The translations under genes were made by a program, and so were the position numbers. A stretch of 64,000 nt of DNA, taken from positions 186,001 to 250,000 of the forward strand of contig NZ_FNQM01000001.1 in the NCBI RefSeq assembly GCF_900107585.1. Direction: 5' to 3'. Positions 1-7,829 of the stretch are shown one piece after another. How positions within the stretch are numbered: position 1 is the first letter of the stretch; each line of letters opens with the position of its first letter. Source of the stretch: Rubrimonas cliftonensis (lineage in GTDB: Bacteria > Pseudomonadota > Alphaproteobacteria > Rhodobacterales > Rhodobacteraceae). Below the pieces are notes generated by a model that had not been told where the DNA came from, searched no databases, and worked only from the letters and a program-made list of their open reading frames with translations.

Positions 1-84
1 GGTGGTCGGCAGGGCCTGCGCCGCGGCGGCGAGCGCGTGCGCCCCCGCAAGGACGGCGGACAGCAGGAGAGTTCTGGCTGGCAT
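1..84 (-). CDS. N-terminus of an exported protein, cut by the window edge
   Basis: Only the first 28 codons are visible, read leftward from an ATG at 84. A GGAGG ribosome-binding site lies 5-6 bases upstream, so the start is well supported. The peptide begins MPARTLLLSAVLAGAHALAA and continues AAQALPTT, which is a typical Sec signal peptide: one Arg, a hydrophobic core, and an A-x-A-like cleavage site near residue 23. The mature protein lies outside the window, so its function cannot be named. It is on the same strand as metA, 340 bases downstream of it. Confidence 0.6.
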   Translation of the reverse strand, partial: MPARTLLLSAVLAGAHALAAAAQALPTT

Positions 85-424
85 GGGGATCCTCCATCGG
101 GTCGCGGCGCATCTTTGTCGCGCCGCCCCCGCCGCATGGAGTGGCGCTTCGGGCCGCCTCACGGACGCCCAACCACAGGTTGTCGGAGGTTGGCGGGCGC
201 CGCAAGGCGGATGCGCGGCGGAGTTGCAGATAGGGGGCGTTTGGGGGGCGCTTGTCGACCCATGCGAACATTCGATGTGCTCAAGGCTGTTGTTGCGCGC
301 GAGGGCTCATCGACGCCCACACGGCGTCTGTATGCGCTTGTTCTCAACGACCGACGCGACGCCCTTTCAGCGCCCGGCGGCGCCAGCCCTTAGCCGCCTT
401 CCGCGCGGCGCGAGGACAGGCCCG
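85..424. other. Intergenic region with no gene seen
   Basis: This is the stretch between the 3' end of metA and the start of the exported protein. Reading frames on both strands here lack a ribosome-binding site and have unnatural Arg/Pro-rich composition. A short perfect hairpin (arms 312-317 and 323-328, five-base loop) lies about 100 bases past metA. It has no T-run, so a terminator role is only possible. The promoter of the exported gene must lie here, but I cannot pick out convincing -35/-10 boxes. Confidence 0.4.
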
Positions 425-1324
425 TCAACACCAGTCGAACGGCGTGTGCTGGTAGAGTTCGTTGATCCAGTTTCCGAACAGCAGATGCGCATGGCTGCGC
501 CAGCGGTTCTCCGGCTGGCGGGACGGGTCATCTCCGGGGAAGTAATTCGCCGGCAGTCCGATCTCGGTTCCCGCCTCCTGATCGCGGATGAACTCCTCGG
601 CCAGAGACGTCGTGTCGTATTCGATGTGGTTGAACATGTAGAGCGCGTGGCGCCCCGGCTCCTCCACCAGCGCCGGCCCGGTGGCGGGCGAGGTCAGCAG
701 CACGCGCAGTCCGGCCGGAAGATCCGCCTCCCGCGTTTCCGTCCAACGACTGACGGGGATCACGATGTCGTCGGAGACGCCGCGCAGAATCGGCGCTCCG
801 GGGGCCAGATTGCGGTGCCGGAAGCACCCGAACGCCTTTCTCGGCAGGTCGCGCTTCGGCGTGCCGTGGAAGTGGTGCAGCATCGCCTGCGCGCCCCAGC
901 AGATCGCGAAAGTCTCGCGCACGTTGGTCTGGGTCCAGTCGAAGACCGAGCGCAGCTCCTCCCAGTATCCGACCTCCTCGAACGGCATCCGCTCGACCGG
1001 CGCACCCGTGACGATCAGGCCGTCGAAGCGCTGCTCATGCGCCTCAGCGAATGTGGTGTAGAACGCCTCCAGATGCTCCGAGGGCGTGTTGCGCGACTTG
1101 TGCTCCGTCATGCGCAGCAGCGTGAACTCGATCTGCAGCGGCGTGGCGCCGATCAGCCTGGCGAACTGCGTCTCGGTCCGCACCTTGTTGGGCATGAGGT
1201 TGAGCAGCGCGATGCGCAGCGGGCGGATGTCCTGCCGCGCGGCGGCGTCCGCGCCCATCACCATCACGCCCTCGTCGCGCAGCACGTCGATCGCGGGAAG
1301 GTTCTCCGGAATCCGTATCGGCAT
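425..1324 (-). CDS. metA: Homoserine O-acyltransferase (predicted O-acetyltransferase)
   Basis: This enzyme activates homoserine in methionine biosynthesis. The 299-residue protein has the full MetA fold. The catalytic Cys142 sits in ICWGAQA, and the His/Glu pair is in MFNHIEYD near residue 235. The acyl-CoA selecting position 111 is Glu ([12 protein letters not shown]). In characterised MetA proteins Glu111 goes with acetyl-CoA and Gly111, as in E. coli, with succinyl-CoA. Acetyl transfer is therefore predicted despite the usual name homoserine O-succinyltransferase. The ATG at 1324 has an AGGGGGA-type ribosome-binding site. A P-loop ATPase gene lies 86 bases upstream on the same strand and may be cotranscribed. 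Confidence 0.93.
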   Translation of the reverse strand: MPIRIPENLPAIDVLRDEGVMVMGADAAARQDIRPLRIALLNLMPNKVRTETQFARLIGATPLQIEFTLLRMTEHKSRNTPSEHLEAFYTTFAEAHEQRFDGLIVTGAPVERMPFEEVGYWEELRSVFDWTQTNVRETFAICWGAQAMLHHFHGTPKRDLPRKAFGCFRHRNLAPGAPILRGVSDDIVIPVSRWTETREADLPAGLRVLLTSPATGPALVEEPGRHALYMFNHIEYDTTSLAEEFIRDQEAGTEIGLPANYFPGDDPSRQPENRWRSHAHLLFGNWINELYQHTPFDWC

Positions 1325-1370
1325 GGAGCACGTCTCCCCCTGAGCTGGCTCTCTCGGCGCGGGCAGGTCA

Positions 1371-1398
1371 CTTGCCGCCGAAACCGGCGGGAATCAAG
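1371..1398 (-). other. Bulged hairpin between the P-loop ATPase gene and metA
   Basis: Six-base perfect arms (1375-1380 and 1385-1390) enclose a four-base loop. An outer CTTG/CAAG pair (1371-1374 and 1395-1398) extends the stem past a bulge. It lies just after the ATPase stop codon and about 47 bases before metA. There is no T-run, so it could be a weak terminator, an RNA-processing signal or a leader element. It does not match the SAM-II riboswitch often found before alphaproteobacterial metA. Confidence 0.3.
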
Positions 1399-1410
1399 CT
1401 CCCGGGATGC

Positions 1411-2307
1411 TTACGACGTCACGGCGCCGTGCTCGGCGGCCGCGGCGACCGCATCCCCGATCAGGGCGTCGAAAGCCTCCGCCGAGCGCACGCGGGCGAT
1501 GTCCGCCGCGTCGACCGTGACGCCCCAGTTGTCGCCGATGGCCGCATAGAGCGGGCGCCGATGCTCGACGATGCGGCGGAAACCCCAGCGGGCGAAGGCG
1601 TCTGGATCGACCTCGGTCTCGGCCAGACCGCCTTGCCCGCGATACTCCCGCCAGATCTGCCGAAGGAACTCCTCGTTGTAATACATGGGCTTGGGCGCAG
1701 CGATGAAACGGCGCACAAGCTCCTCAGCCATCGCGTCGGTCTCGCGGATGCGCACCAGCAGCATCGCCTCCGAGAGCTGGACGAGCACCGGGTCGGTAGG
1801 ATCCATCGGATCCACCACCTCGCAGATCGAACCGCCGGTGTCGCAGATCACATGGTGATAGCCGTAGATCTCGCGCGCCTTCTCGATGAACTCCGGCGCG
1901 TCGAGCAGCGCCGAGATCTCCGCCTCGCGATGCTGACGCTGTCTTCGGACATATTCCTCGAACGGCAGCCCGCCGCGCGCCGTATCTCCAGGCTTGCCGA
2001 GATAGGTGCTGAGCGGCGCGAGGTTTTCGAAGGTGATGTTCGACGCGATGTAGATGGAGTCGCTCATCAGCAACTCGCGCAGCAGAGGGGTCTGCATCGC
2101 GGCGCGCTTGAACGCGTCGACGATCCTCTCGCCCATGTAGCGGGTGCCGATGCGGTAATCGACCGAGTAGTGGAACCAGTCGCCGGCGCCCCGCAGCATC
2201 TGCGCGATCGACGTCTTCCCGACGCCCGACATGCCGATCAGCGCCACCGCCTTGCGGGGCGCGGCGACATAGGCTTCGCGGTGGGGATAGATCAGGGGAC
2301 GGCGCAT
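1411..2307 (-). CDS. P-loop ATPase of unknown function
   Basis: The 298-residue protein has a clear Walker A motif, GMSGVGKT, at residues 24-31, so it should bind nucleotide. A hydrophobic strand followed by Asp (HHVICDTGGSICEVVD) lies in the middle of the protein. No transmembrane segment or signal peptide is seen. I recognise it only as an uncharacterised ATPase, possibly kinase-like; the substrate is unknown. It is upstream of metA on the same strand, so the two may share a transcript. The ATG at 2307 gives MRRPLIYPHREAYVAAPRKA, a natural lead into the first strand. The start is not backed by a strong ribosome-binding site. Confidence 0.75.
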   Translation of the reverse strand: MRRPLIYPHREAYVAAPRKAVALIGMSGVGKTSIAQMLRGAGDWFHYSVDYRIGTRYMGERIVDAFKRAAMQTPLLRELLMSDSIYIASNITFENLAPLSTYLGKPGDTARGGLPFEEYVRRQRQHREAEISALLDAPEFIEKAREIYGYHHVICDTGGSICEVVDPMDPTDPVLVQLSEAMLLVRIRETDAMAEELVRRFIAAPKPMYYNEEFLRQIWREYRGQGGLAETEVDPDAFARWGFRRIVEHRRPLYAAIGDNWGVTVDAADIARVRSAEAFDALIGDAVAAAAEHGAVTS

Positions 2308-2426
2308 CCGCAGCGGTTAACCCATTTGCGGGCGCTTGTCAGCCGGCGTAAAGGCGCGGCGCTTGCGTCCTGACGCTTCGCGCGTGATCGTCGCCTCAAA
2401 CAACAGACGACGGGAGCGATGACGCC

Positions 2427-2732
2427 ATGTGCCGAATTTTCGCAGGCCAGGATCCGGAAGACTACGAGAGCGAGACCCGTTCTCTCCGGCTGCACGGCCA
2501 TTGCACCAGCATCCGGCTGGAACGCGCATTCTGGGCCGCGCTGGAGGACATCGCCGCCGCCGATGGGCTGACGACGCCGCAGTTCATCGGGCGCCTCCAC
2601 GACGAAGTCATCGAGATGCACGGCGAGGCGCGCAACTTCACGTCGCTGCTGCGCTGCGCCTGCCTCGTTCATCTGGGCCGCATGGCGCGCGGCCCGCGCC
2701 ACAAAGCAGGCGCGGCCCTCGCGGCGGAGTGA
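2427..2732 (+). CDS. Ribbon-helix-helix domain protein
   Basis: This is a 101-residue protein. Its centre (HCTSIRLERAFWAALEDIA, then ADGLTTPQFIGRLHDEV) has the strand-helix-helix pattern of the arc/CopG-like RHH_4 family common in alphaproteobacteria. Such proteins usually bind DNA as dimers. No antitoxin-toxin pair is evident: the downstream gene is a VOC enzyme on the same strand 91 bases away, and the upstream ATPase is divergent. A GGGAG sequence lies about ten bases before the ATG. The target is unknown. It may control the divergent ATPase-metA genes or the following dehydrogenase operon, but that is inference. Confidence 0.75.
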   Translation: MCRIFAGQDPEDYESETRSLRLHGHCTSIRLERAFWAALEDIAAADGLTTPQFIGRLHDEVIEMHGEARNFTSLLRCACLVHLGRMARGPRHKAGAALAAE

Positions 2733-2823
2733 CGCTGCCGTGCGACGTATTATCCCGCTACCACCCCGGTCGCCGGGGCGGGGTTAGGCTTGTTCCAACT
2801 CTGACAGTTTGGGGAGGCCGCCG

Positions 2824-3219
2824 GTGGCGAAGGCCATACACATGATGATCCGCGTGCTCGAGGAGGCGCGGTCCGTCGCGTTCTACGAGCAGGCGTTCGC
2901 GCTCAGGATCGCTGACCGCTTCGATTTCGAGACGTTCACCCTCGTGTACCTGCGCAACGCGGATGCGGATTTCGAAGTGGAGCTGACCGTCAACAAGGGG
3001 CGTGCGGAGCCGTACGAGCACGGCGACGCCTACGGTCACATCGCCTTCGCCGTCGACGACGTCGACGCCGAGCACGCGCGTTTCAAGGCGGAGGGCTTCA
3101 ATCCGCGCGACGTGAAGGAGTTCCATCGCGACGGCGCGCTGCTGGCGAAGTTCTTCTTCGTCGCCGACCCCGACGGATACCAGATCGAAGTTCTTGAGAA
3201 GCACGGCCGCTACCGCTGA
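2824..3219 (+). CDS. VOC-family protein, glyoxalase I-like
   Basis: The roughly 131-residue protein has two beta-alpha-beta-beta-beta units of the vicinal oxygen chelate fold. Four plausible metal ligands are visible: His in IHMMIRV, Glu in FEVELTV, His in YGHIAFAV and Glu in YQIEVLEK. This is the arrangement of lactoylglutathione lyase. A GTG start at 2824 is chosen because GGGGAGG (2811-2817) lies seven bases upstream; a TTG at 2809 would overlap that site. It is the first gene of a probable operon with the Tat-exported small subunit and the GMC dehydrogenase. It may detoxify a reactive carbonyl made by that pathway, which is inference. Confidence 0.82.
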   Translation: MAKAIHMMIRVLEEARSVAFYEQAFALRIADRFDFETFTLVYLRNADADFEVELTVNKGRAEPYEHGDAYGHIAFAVDDVDAEHARFKAEGFNPRDVKEFHRDGALLAKFFFVADPDGYQIEVLEKHGRYR

Positions 3220-3290
3220 GCGGCCCAACCCAGGAAGCGGCCAGCCCGGCGCAAGACCGGGGCGCGCCGACACACCAAGGAGGAAACGTC

Positions 3291-3827
3291 ATGCTGACCC
3301 TCGAGCGCCGCGGGATATCGCGTCGCGCCCTACTCTCGCAGGCGGCGGCGGTGGGCGCCGTCGCCGTCGCCGGACCCGGCTTCATCGCCGCGCCGGACGC
3401 CGCGTGGGCGATGGAGACGAAAGCCGTCGACCCCAAGGCCATGGCGACCCTGCTGCAGATCGCGCGCGACATCTATCCGCACGACCATGTCGCGGACCGC
3501 TTCTACGCCGTCGCCATCCGCGGCCATGACGACGCCGCCGCGGAGAACCCCGCGCACAAGGCGCTCATCGAAGGCGGCGTGGCGGGCCTCGACGCGCTCG
3601 CCGAGGCGGAGGGCGCGGCGGGCTACGCCGCCGTCGGCTGGGAGACCGATCGCGTCGCGCTTCTGCGGAAGATCGAGGACGGCGCGTTCTTCCAGACCGT
3701 GCGCGGCGGGCTCGTGGTGAGCCTCTACAACCAGAAGGAGCTGTGGCCGCTCTTTGGCTACGAAGGCGAGTCGTTTTCGCAGGGCGGTTACATCGACCGC
3801 GGCTTCGACGACATCGCGTGGCTGTGA
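3291..3827 (+). CDS. Tat-exported gluconate 2-dehydrogenase subunit 3-like protein
   Basis: The 178-residue protein starts with a twin-arginine signal (RRGISRRALLSQAAAVGAVA, then a hydrophobic stretch and Ala-rich cleavage region near residue 40). The mature part matches small subunits of membrane or periplasmic FAD dehydrogenases (gluconate, sorbitol or fructose type), with the typical LLQIARDIYPHD segment and a C-terminal GGYIDRGFDDIAWL. In this family the small subunit carries the Tat signal and chaperones the flavoprotein across the membrane. The GMC partner follows after 15 bases and has no signal of its own, fitting that model. AGGAGG lies seven bases before the ATG at 3291. Confidence 0.85.
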   Translation: MLTLERRGISRRALLSQAAAVGAVAVAGPGFIAAPDAAWAMETKAVDPKAMATLLQIARDIYPHDHVADRFYAVAIRGHDDAAAENPAHKALIEGGVAGLDALAEAEGAAGYAAVGWETDRVALLRKIEDGAFFQTVRGGLVVSLYNQKELWPLFGYEGESFSQGGYIDRGFDDIAWL

Positions 3828-3842
3828 GGGGAGGGTCGAAGA

Positions 3843-5414
3843 ATGTCTGCACCTTTTGACCTGAACGACGAAAGCGTCGTCGTCATCATCGGCACCGGCG
3901 CGGGCGGCGGCACGCTCGCCAACGAACTCGCGCAGAAAGGCGTCAAGGTCGTCGCGCTCGAGGCGGGCGGGCGGCATCTTCCCGAGGACTACGTCAACGA
4001 CGAGTGGGCGAGCTTCTCGCAGCTTTCGTGGCTCGACTCGCGCAGCACGTCCGGCACATGGCGCGTGGCGAAGGATTTCCCCGGCCTGCCGGCGTGGATC
4101 GTCAAGGCCGTCGGCGGCTCGACCGTGCATTGGGCGGGCGCGTCGCTGCGCTTCCAGCCGCATGAGTGGAAGGCGCGCACCAGCTACGGCGCGGTCGAGG
4201 GCGCCAACCTCATCGACTGGCCCATCGACGCGGAGGAGATGGCGCCGTGGTACGACGCCGCCGAGAAGAAGATGGGCGTGACCAACACCAACGGCCTGCC
4301 GCCGCTGCCCGGCAGCAACAACTACAAGGTGTTCGAGAAGGGCGCCAGGGCGCTCGGCTACAAGGAGGTCCACACCGGCAACATGGCGATCAACTCGGTC
4401 GATCGCGACGGGCGCCCGCCCTGCCAGCAGACCGGCTTCTGCTTCCAGGGCTGCAAGTGGGGCGCGAAGTGGTCCACCGCCTACACCGAGATCCCGCGCG
4501 GCGAGGCGACCGGCAACCTTGAGGTGCGCGAGAACGCCCAGGCGCTGCAGATCGAGCACGACGCCAGCGGCAAGGTGACCGGCGTGGTCTATGCCGGACC
4601 GAACGGCGCGCGCCTGCGGCAGGCGGCGCGCGCGGTGTGCGTGGCGGGCAACTCCATCGAGAGCCCGCGGCTCCTGCTCAACTCGGCCTCGTCGATGTTC
4701 CCCGACGGGCTCGCCAACGGGTCGGGACAGGTGGGCCGCAACTACATGCGCCACCTCACCGCCTCGGTCTATGGCGTGTTCGACAGGCCGGTGAAGATGT
4801 GGCGCGGCACCACCATGGCCGGCATCATCCAGGACGAGGCGCGGCACGACCCCTCGCGCGGCTTCGTCGGCGGCTACGAGATGGAGACGCTCAGCCTCGG
4901 CCTGCCTTTCATGGCGGCGTTCCTCGACCCCGGCGGCTGGGGCCGCGAGTTCGCCTCCGCCCTCGACGGCTACGAGAACATGGCGGGCATGTGGATCGTC
5001 GGCGAGGACATGCCGCAGGAGAGCAACCGCATCACCCTCAACGCCGACGCGCCTGACCAGTACGGCCTGCCGACGCCGAACGTGCACTACAGCGACCATC
5101 CCAATGACGTCGCGATGCGCGACCACGCCTTCCGGCAGGGCAAGGCGATCTACGACGCGGTCGGCGCCACCCGCACCTTCCCGACGCCGCCCTATCCCTC
5201 CACCCACAACCTCGGCACCCTGCGCATGAGCGAGCGGGCCGAGGACGGCGTGGTGAACCGCTTCGGCCGCGCGCATGAGGTGAATAACCTGTTCGTCTCG
5301 GACGGCAGCCAGTTCACCACCGGCGGGGCGGAGAACCCGACCCTGACGATCGTGGCGCTCGCCATCCGCCAGGCCGATCACATCGCGAAGGAGATGGCGG
5401 CCGGCGCGCTCTGA
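3843..5414 (+). CDS. GMC-family FAD dehydrogenase with a probable Fe-S cluster
   Basis: This 523-residue flavoprotein oxidises a sugar, polyol or other alcohol; the substrate is unknown. The N-terminal ADP-binding motif is GTGAGGGTLANELAQKG, and the C-terminal GMC region has HNLGTLRM and a GGAENPTLTIVALAIR segment. Cys194, Cys200 and Cys204 form C-x5-C-x3-C, the pattern that binds a 3Fe-4S cluster in Burkholderia FAD glucose dehydrogenase. There is no signal peptide, so it probably travels with the Tat-exported small subunit encoded 15 bases upstream. No cytochrome c subunit gene follows, so the electron acceptor must be encoded elsewhere or be different. Confidence 0.9.
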   Translation: MSAPFDLNDESVVVIIGTGAGGGTLANELAQKGVKVVALEAGGRHLPEDYVNDEWASFSQLSWLDSRSTSGTWRVAKDFPGLPAWIVKAVGGSTVHWAGASLRFQPHEWKARTSYGAVEGANLIDWPIDAEEMAPWYDAAEKKMGVTNTNGLPPLPGSNNYKVFEKGARALGYKEVHTGNMAINSVDRDGRPPCQQTGFCFQGCKWGAKWSTAYTEIPRGEATGNLEVRENAQALQIEHDASGKVTGVVYAGPNGARLRQAARAVCVAGNSIESPRLLLNSASSMFPDGLANGSGQVGRNYMRHLTASVYGVFDRPVKMWRGTTMAGIIQDEARHDPSRGFVGGYEMETLSLGLPFMAAFLDPGGWGREFASALDGYENMAGMWIVGEDMPQESNRITLNADAPDQYGLPTPNVHYSDHPNDVAMRDHAFRQGKAIYDAVGATRTFPTPPYPSTHNLGTLRMSERAEDGVVNRFGRAHEVNNLFVSDGSQFTTGGAENPTLTIVALAIRQADHIAKEMAAGAL

Positions 5415-5427
5415 CGCGCTCGCAACG

Positions 5428-5463
5428 CGCCGGGCCGCCGCGCTCCCGCGCCGCGGCCCGGCG
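5428..5463. terminator. Long hairpin between convergent genes
   Basis: Perfect 11-base arms (5428-5438 and 5453-5463) enclose a loop that can itself fold (CGCG arms). The hairpin sits between the ends of the GMC gene and the TPMT-like gene, which converge. There is no T-run on either strand, so it would act weakly as an intrinsic terminator or as a 3'-end stabiliser. Confidence 0.45.
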
Positions 5464-5484
5464 TCGACCATCGGTCGGCGAAGG

Positions 5485-6117
5485 TCAGGTCAGCAGCCAG
5501 GCCGCCTCGCTCGCGGGGCAGCGGCCCTTGAGCCCGCCGGCCACCGGCCGCTCCGCGATCTTGCTCAGGGCGTAGTCGCCGGCGTGCAGCCTCTCCATCT
5601 CCGCCTCGTTGACCGAGAAGGGCGGGCCTTCCAGCGCCGACTGGTCGTATTCGAAGCAGATCACGAACTGCGGCGCGCGCTGCGTCAGGCTTCGCAGATG
5701 CGTGGCGTAGCGTGTGCGCATGTCGTGGGGCAGGGCGACGGTCGCCGCCCGGTCATAGACGGCTTCGACCGGGCCCAGCCGCTCTGCGGTCAACTCGAAG
5801 ATGTCGCCCACGAAGATCTCGACGTTCTCGGCGCTGAACTTGACAAGCGATCCGTCGACGACCGTCTCAGGCGCGCAGCCGAGTTCATCGAACAGCTGGC
5901 GGACGGCGATCTCGCTCAACTCCGCGCCCGCAACCCGGTGGCCTCTCGACAGAAGCCATGCGATGTCGCGCGTCTTGCCGCAAAGCGGCACGAACACCCG
6001 ATCGCCCGGCTCCGTCCCGAGCGCGCCCCAATGCGCGACCAGAAGCTCGTTGGCCTCGTCCTCGTGGAAGCCGATCTCGCATGCTTCCCAGCGCTTGCGC
6101 CAGAAGTCCGCGTCCAT
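5485..6117 (-). CDS. tpm: Thiopurine S-methyltransferase-like methyltransferase
   Basis: The 210-residue SAM-dependent methyltransferase has the bacterial TPMT signature: MDADFWRKRWEACEIGFHED at the N-terminus, then VFVPLCGKTRDIAWLLSRGH (SAM-binding motif I) and GAELSEIAVRQLF. Bacterial members methylate thiopurines and, in some species, selenium or tellurium compounds; the natural substrate here is unknown. The ATG at 6117 is preferred over one at 6165. GGGAG lies upstream of it, family members begin at this point, and 6165 lies hard against the terminator at 6178-6204. The gene stands alone. Confidence 0.88.
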   Translation of the reverse strand: MDADFWRKRWEACEIGFHEDEANELLVAHWGALGTEPGDRVFVPLCGKTRDIAWLLSRGHRVAGAELSEIAVRQLFDELGCAPETVVDGSLVKFSAENVEIFVGDIFELTAERLGPVEAVYDRAATVALPHDMRTRYATHLRSLTQRAPQFVICFEYDQSALEGPPFSVNEAEMERLHAGDYALSKIAERPVAGGLKGRCPASEAAWLLT

Positions 6118-6177
6118 GGTGAAACTCCCAATCGCCCGTCTCGGGGCCGGGCCGAAGCCGGCCATGGTCGATAAACC

Positions 6178-6204
6178 AAAAAGGGCCGCGCTGTCGCGCG
6201 GCCC
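6178..6204 (-). terminator. Strong intrinsic terminator, leftward
   Basis: Perfect nine-base GC-rich arms (6183-6191 and 6196-6204) with a four-base loop are followed on the minus strand by five T residues (6182-6178). This is the clearest Rho-independent terminator in the window. It ends a leftward transcript carrying the 25-codon ORF at 6253-6330 and possibly the transporter upstream of it. It insulates the TPMT-like gene. Confidence 0.85.
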
Positions 6205-6252
6205 CCGTGAACTTGCAATGCGTCCGGCCGGAACGGGCCGGGCCCACGCCTG

Positions 6253-6330
6253 TCACATGCGGAAAAGAGGCTGCCCTTTCCCGACCGAAACACGCGCATT
6301 CCAAGCCAGACGCTGCGAAGTCACTGACAT
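6253..6330 (-). CDS. 25-residue ORF with a strong ribosome-binding site
   Basis: This tiny ORF starts at an ATG (6330) with AAAGGAGGTGG five bases upstream, one of the best ribosome-binding sites in the window. It encodes MSVTSQRLAWNARVSVGKGQ followed by PLFRM. An intrinsic terminator follows about 50 bases after the stop. The peptide is basic, with no transmembrane segment. It is not a recognisable amino-acid attenuator, since no residue is heavily repeated. It could be a real small protein, or the start of a small RNA transcript. It lies about 60 bases downstream of the queuosine-precursor transporter on the same strand. Confidence 0.5.
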   Translation of the reverse strand: MSVTSQRLAWNARVSVGKGQPLFRM

Positions 6331-6392
6331 TGGACCACCTCCTTTCCATTGTTGAACCGATGCGTGGAAGGTGGCCGCATTCGCCGTCCTGT

Positions 6393-6986
6393 TCAAGCCC
6401 GAACCGATAACCCCCGCGAAATAGCCCGGTATGGGCCGAGAGCAGCCAATGCGATGAGCAGTTTGACGCAGAAATCACCAACCGCGAGGCTCACCCAGAA
6501 CGGCGCGGCGGGGCCGACGCCAAGCAGCGGCGCCGACTCCAGCGCCCAGGGCTCGTTCGGGCCGAGAAACGCCGCCTGAGCCGAGAACGCCAGCGTGAAG
6601 AAAACCGCCGTGTCGAGCGCCGAGCCGAGAATGGACGAGGCGAGCGGCGCGCGCCACCATGCCCCCGCGCGCAGCCGGTCGAAAACGGCCACGTCGAGCA
6701 GCTGGGCGAGCAGGAAGGCGCTCCCGGAGGCGATGGCGATGCGGGGAGAGGCGAGCGCCACCGACAGCGCCACCGCGACGGCGAAGCCCGCAAGCACCAC
6801 CCGCCGCGCCGCCGCCGGGCCGAACCGGCGGTTCGTCAGGTCGGTCACGAGGAAGGCGAAGGGATAGGTGAAGGCGCCCCAGGTGAGAAAATCGCCCACG
6901 GGATACTGCACGAGGACGTTCGACGCCGTGACCAGCGTCGCCATGGCGACGACGCCCCATGCGGCCTGCCTCATCGTCTGCGTCAT
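6393..6986 (-). CDS. VUT-family transporter, probable queuosine precursor importer
   Basis: The 197-residue membrane protein has about six hydrophobic segments. Its N-terminal VTASNVLVQYP and LTWGAFTYPFAFLVTDLTNR are hallmarks of the YhhQ/VUT family, which imports queuosine precursors (preQ0/preQ1) for tRNA modification. The PFWVSLAVGDFCVKLLIALA helix is also typical. Its ATG overlaps the stop codon of the HAD hydrolase gene by four bases (ATGA), so the two are translationally coupled. The exact substrate is inferred from the family. Confidence 0.87.
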   Translation of the reverse strand: MTQTMRQAAWGVVAMATLVTASNVLVQYPVGDFLTWGAFTYPFAFLVTDLTNRRFGPAAARRVVLAGFAVAVALSVALASPRIAIASGSAFLLAQLLDVAVFDRLRAGAWWRAPLASSILGSALDTAVFFTLAFSAQAAFLGPNEPWALESAPLLGVGPAAPFWVSLAVGDFCVKLLIALAALGPYRAISRGLSVRA

Positions 6987-7633
6987 GCGCGCATCTCCCC
7001 AAGTGCGGCGTCGATCTCGGCCCGCGTCAGGAGACCGGCGGCGATCAGCGCGTCATGGAGGCCATCGGCCCCGGTGAAGTGGTGGCCCCGCCAGCCGCGC
7101 GCCTCGGCGGCGGCGATGTTGTATGGCTTGTCGTCGGTGAAGAAGAGCGTCTCCGGCGCATGCGGAACGGCCGCCTCCAGCGCCGCGTAGATCTCGGGCT
7201 CCGGCTTGTTGGCCTTCACTTCGGCGGAAACGACGCAGACGTCGAACTCGTTCAGGAAGGGAAACATCTCGCGCGCGATGGCGAGCGTGTCCGAGGCGAA
7301 ATTCGTGAGGCCATAGACCGGCGCGCCCTTGGCCTTCAGCGCGCGCAGGCACGCAACGGAGCCGTCGATGGCGGGGCCGATCGTCTCCGGCCAGCTGGTC
7401 CACCACGCCCGGATGAGGTGGGCGTGTTCGGGATGTTTCGCAGCATGGCGCTCCACGCCCTCGGGCATCGGTTCGCCGCGATCGAAGCCGGCGTTGACCT
7501 CCGGCGGCATGATCTCGGCGAAGAAGTGCGCGCGCGCCGCGTCGTCGGGGATCAGCCGGCGATAGAGCGGCGCCGGATCCCATTTCACGAGCACGTCGCC
7601 TATGTCGAAGACCATCGCTTCAGGCTGCGCCAT
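6983..7633 (-). CDS. HAD-superfamily hydrolase
   Basis: The 216-residue protein is a HAD phosphatase/dehalogenase-like enzyme. Motif I is MVFDIGDVLVKWDP, motif II is YGLTNFAS, motif III is the Lys in EVKANKPEPEIY, and motif IV is FFTDDKPYN. In motif I the second Asp of D-x-D is replaced by Gly (D-I-G), as in 2-haloacid dehalogenase-like and related subgroups, so phosphatase activity is not certain. The ATG at 7633 is chosen for its GGAGAGG site; a longer frame upstream is Arg/Pro-rich and unlikely to be translated. It is coupled to the downstream transporter by a four-base overlap. Confidence 0.85.
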   Translation of the reverse strand: MAQPEAMVFDIGDVLVKWDPAPLYRRLIPDDAARAHFFAEIMPPEVNAGFDRGEPMPEGVERHAAKHPEHAHLIRAWWTSWPETIGPAIDGSVACLRALKAKGAPVYGLTNFASDTLAIAREMFPFLNEFDVCVVSAEVKANKPEPEIYAALEAAVPHAPETLFFTDDKPYNIAAAEARGWRGHHFTGADGLHDALIAAGLLTRAEIDAALGEMRA

Positions 7634-7754
7634 CGCGCCTCTCCTTCCCGGTTTCAGGCGTGAGGGCCGTAGCGCGCCGCTGCGAAGCGGGCAAGCGGCG
7701 CGTTTCGAAGGAGGCGGCGCCGCGCATGACGGCAATGCGCGACGCGGCGAAAGC

Positions 7755-7796
7755 GAATGTTGCAAAACTGTCGTAACATCTACATGTCTATACAGC
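7755..7796 (+). promoter_or_regulatory. AT-rich promoter-like segment before the DUF1127 gene
   Basis: This segment is unusually AT-rich for the window. It holds a -10-like TATACA at 7789-7794, 35 bases before the start codon. No good -35 box sits 17 bases upstream (AACTGT), so if it is a promoter it may use an alternative sigma factor. DUF1127 genes are often stress-induced. Confidence 0.3.
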
Positions 7797-7829
7797 TGGA
7801 GCGATGCGCTTTCCGGAGGAGGCGGTTTG

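Noticed and set aside
1325-1410. SAM-II riboswitch upstream of metA
   Set aside because: Alphaproteobacterial metA often has one, but the conserved pseudoknot sequence pattern is not present; only a bulged GC hairpin is seen.
2427-3219. RHH antitoxin with the next gene as toxin
   Set aside because: The downstream gene is a clear VOC enzyme, 91 bases away, and part of another operon.
3330-5471. A 713-residue minus-strand reading frame
   Set aside because: It is antisense to the GMC operon and its composition is that of a shadow frame (Arg/His/Val-rich); the plus-strand genes have clear motifs.
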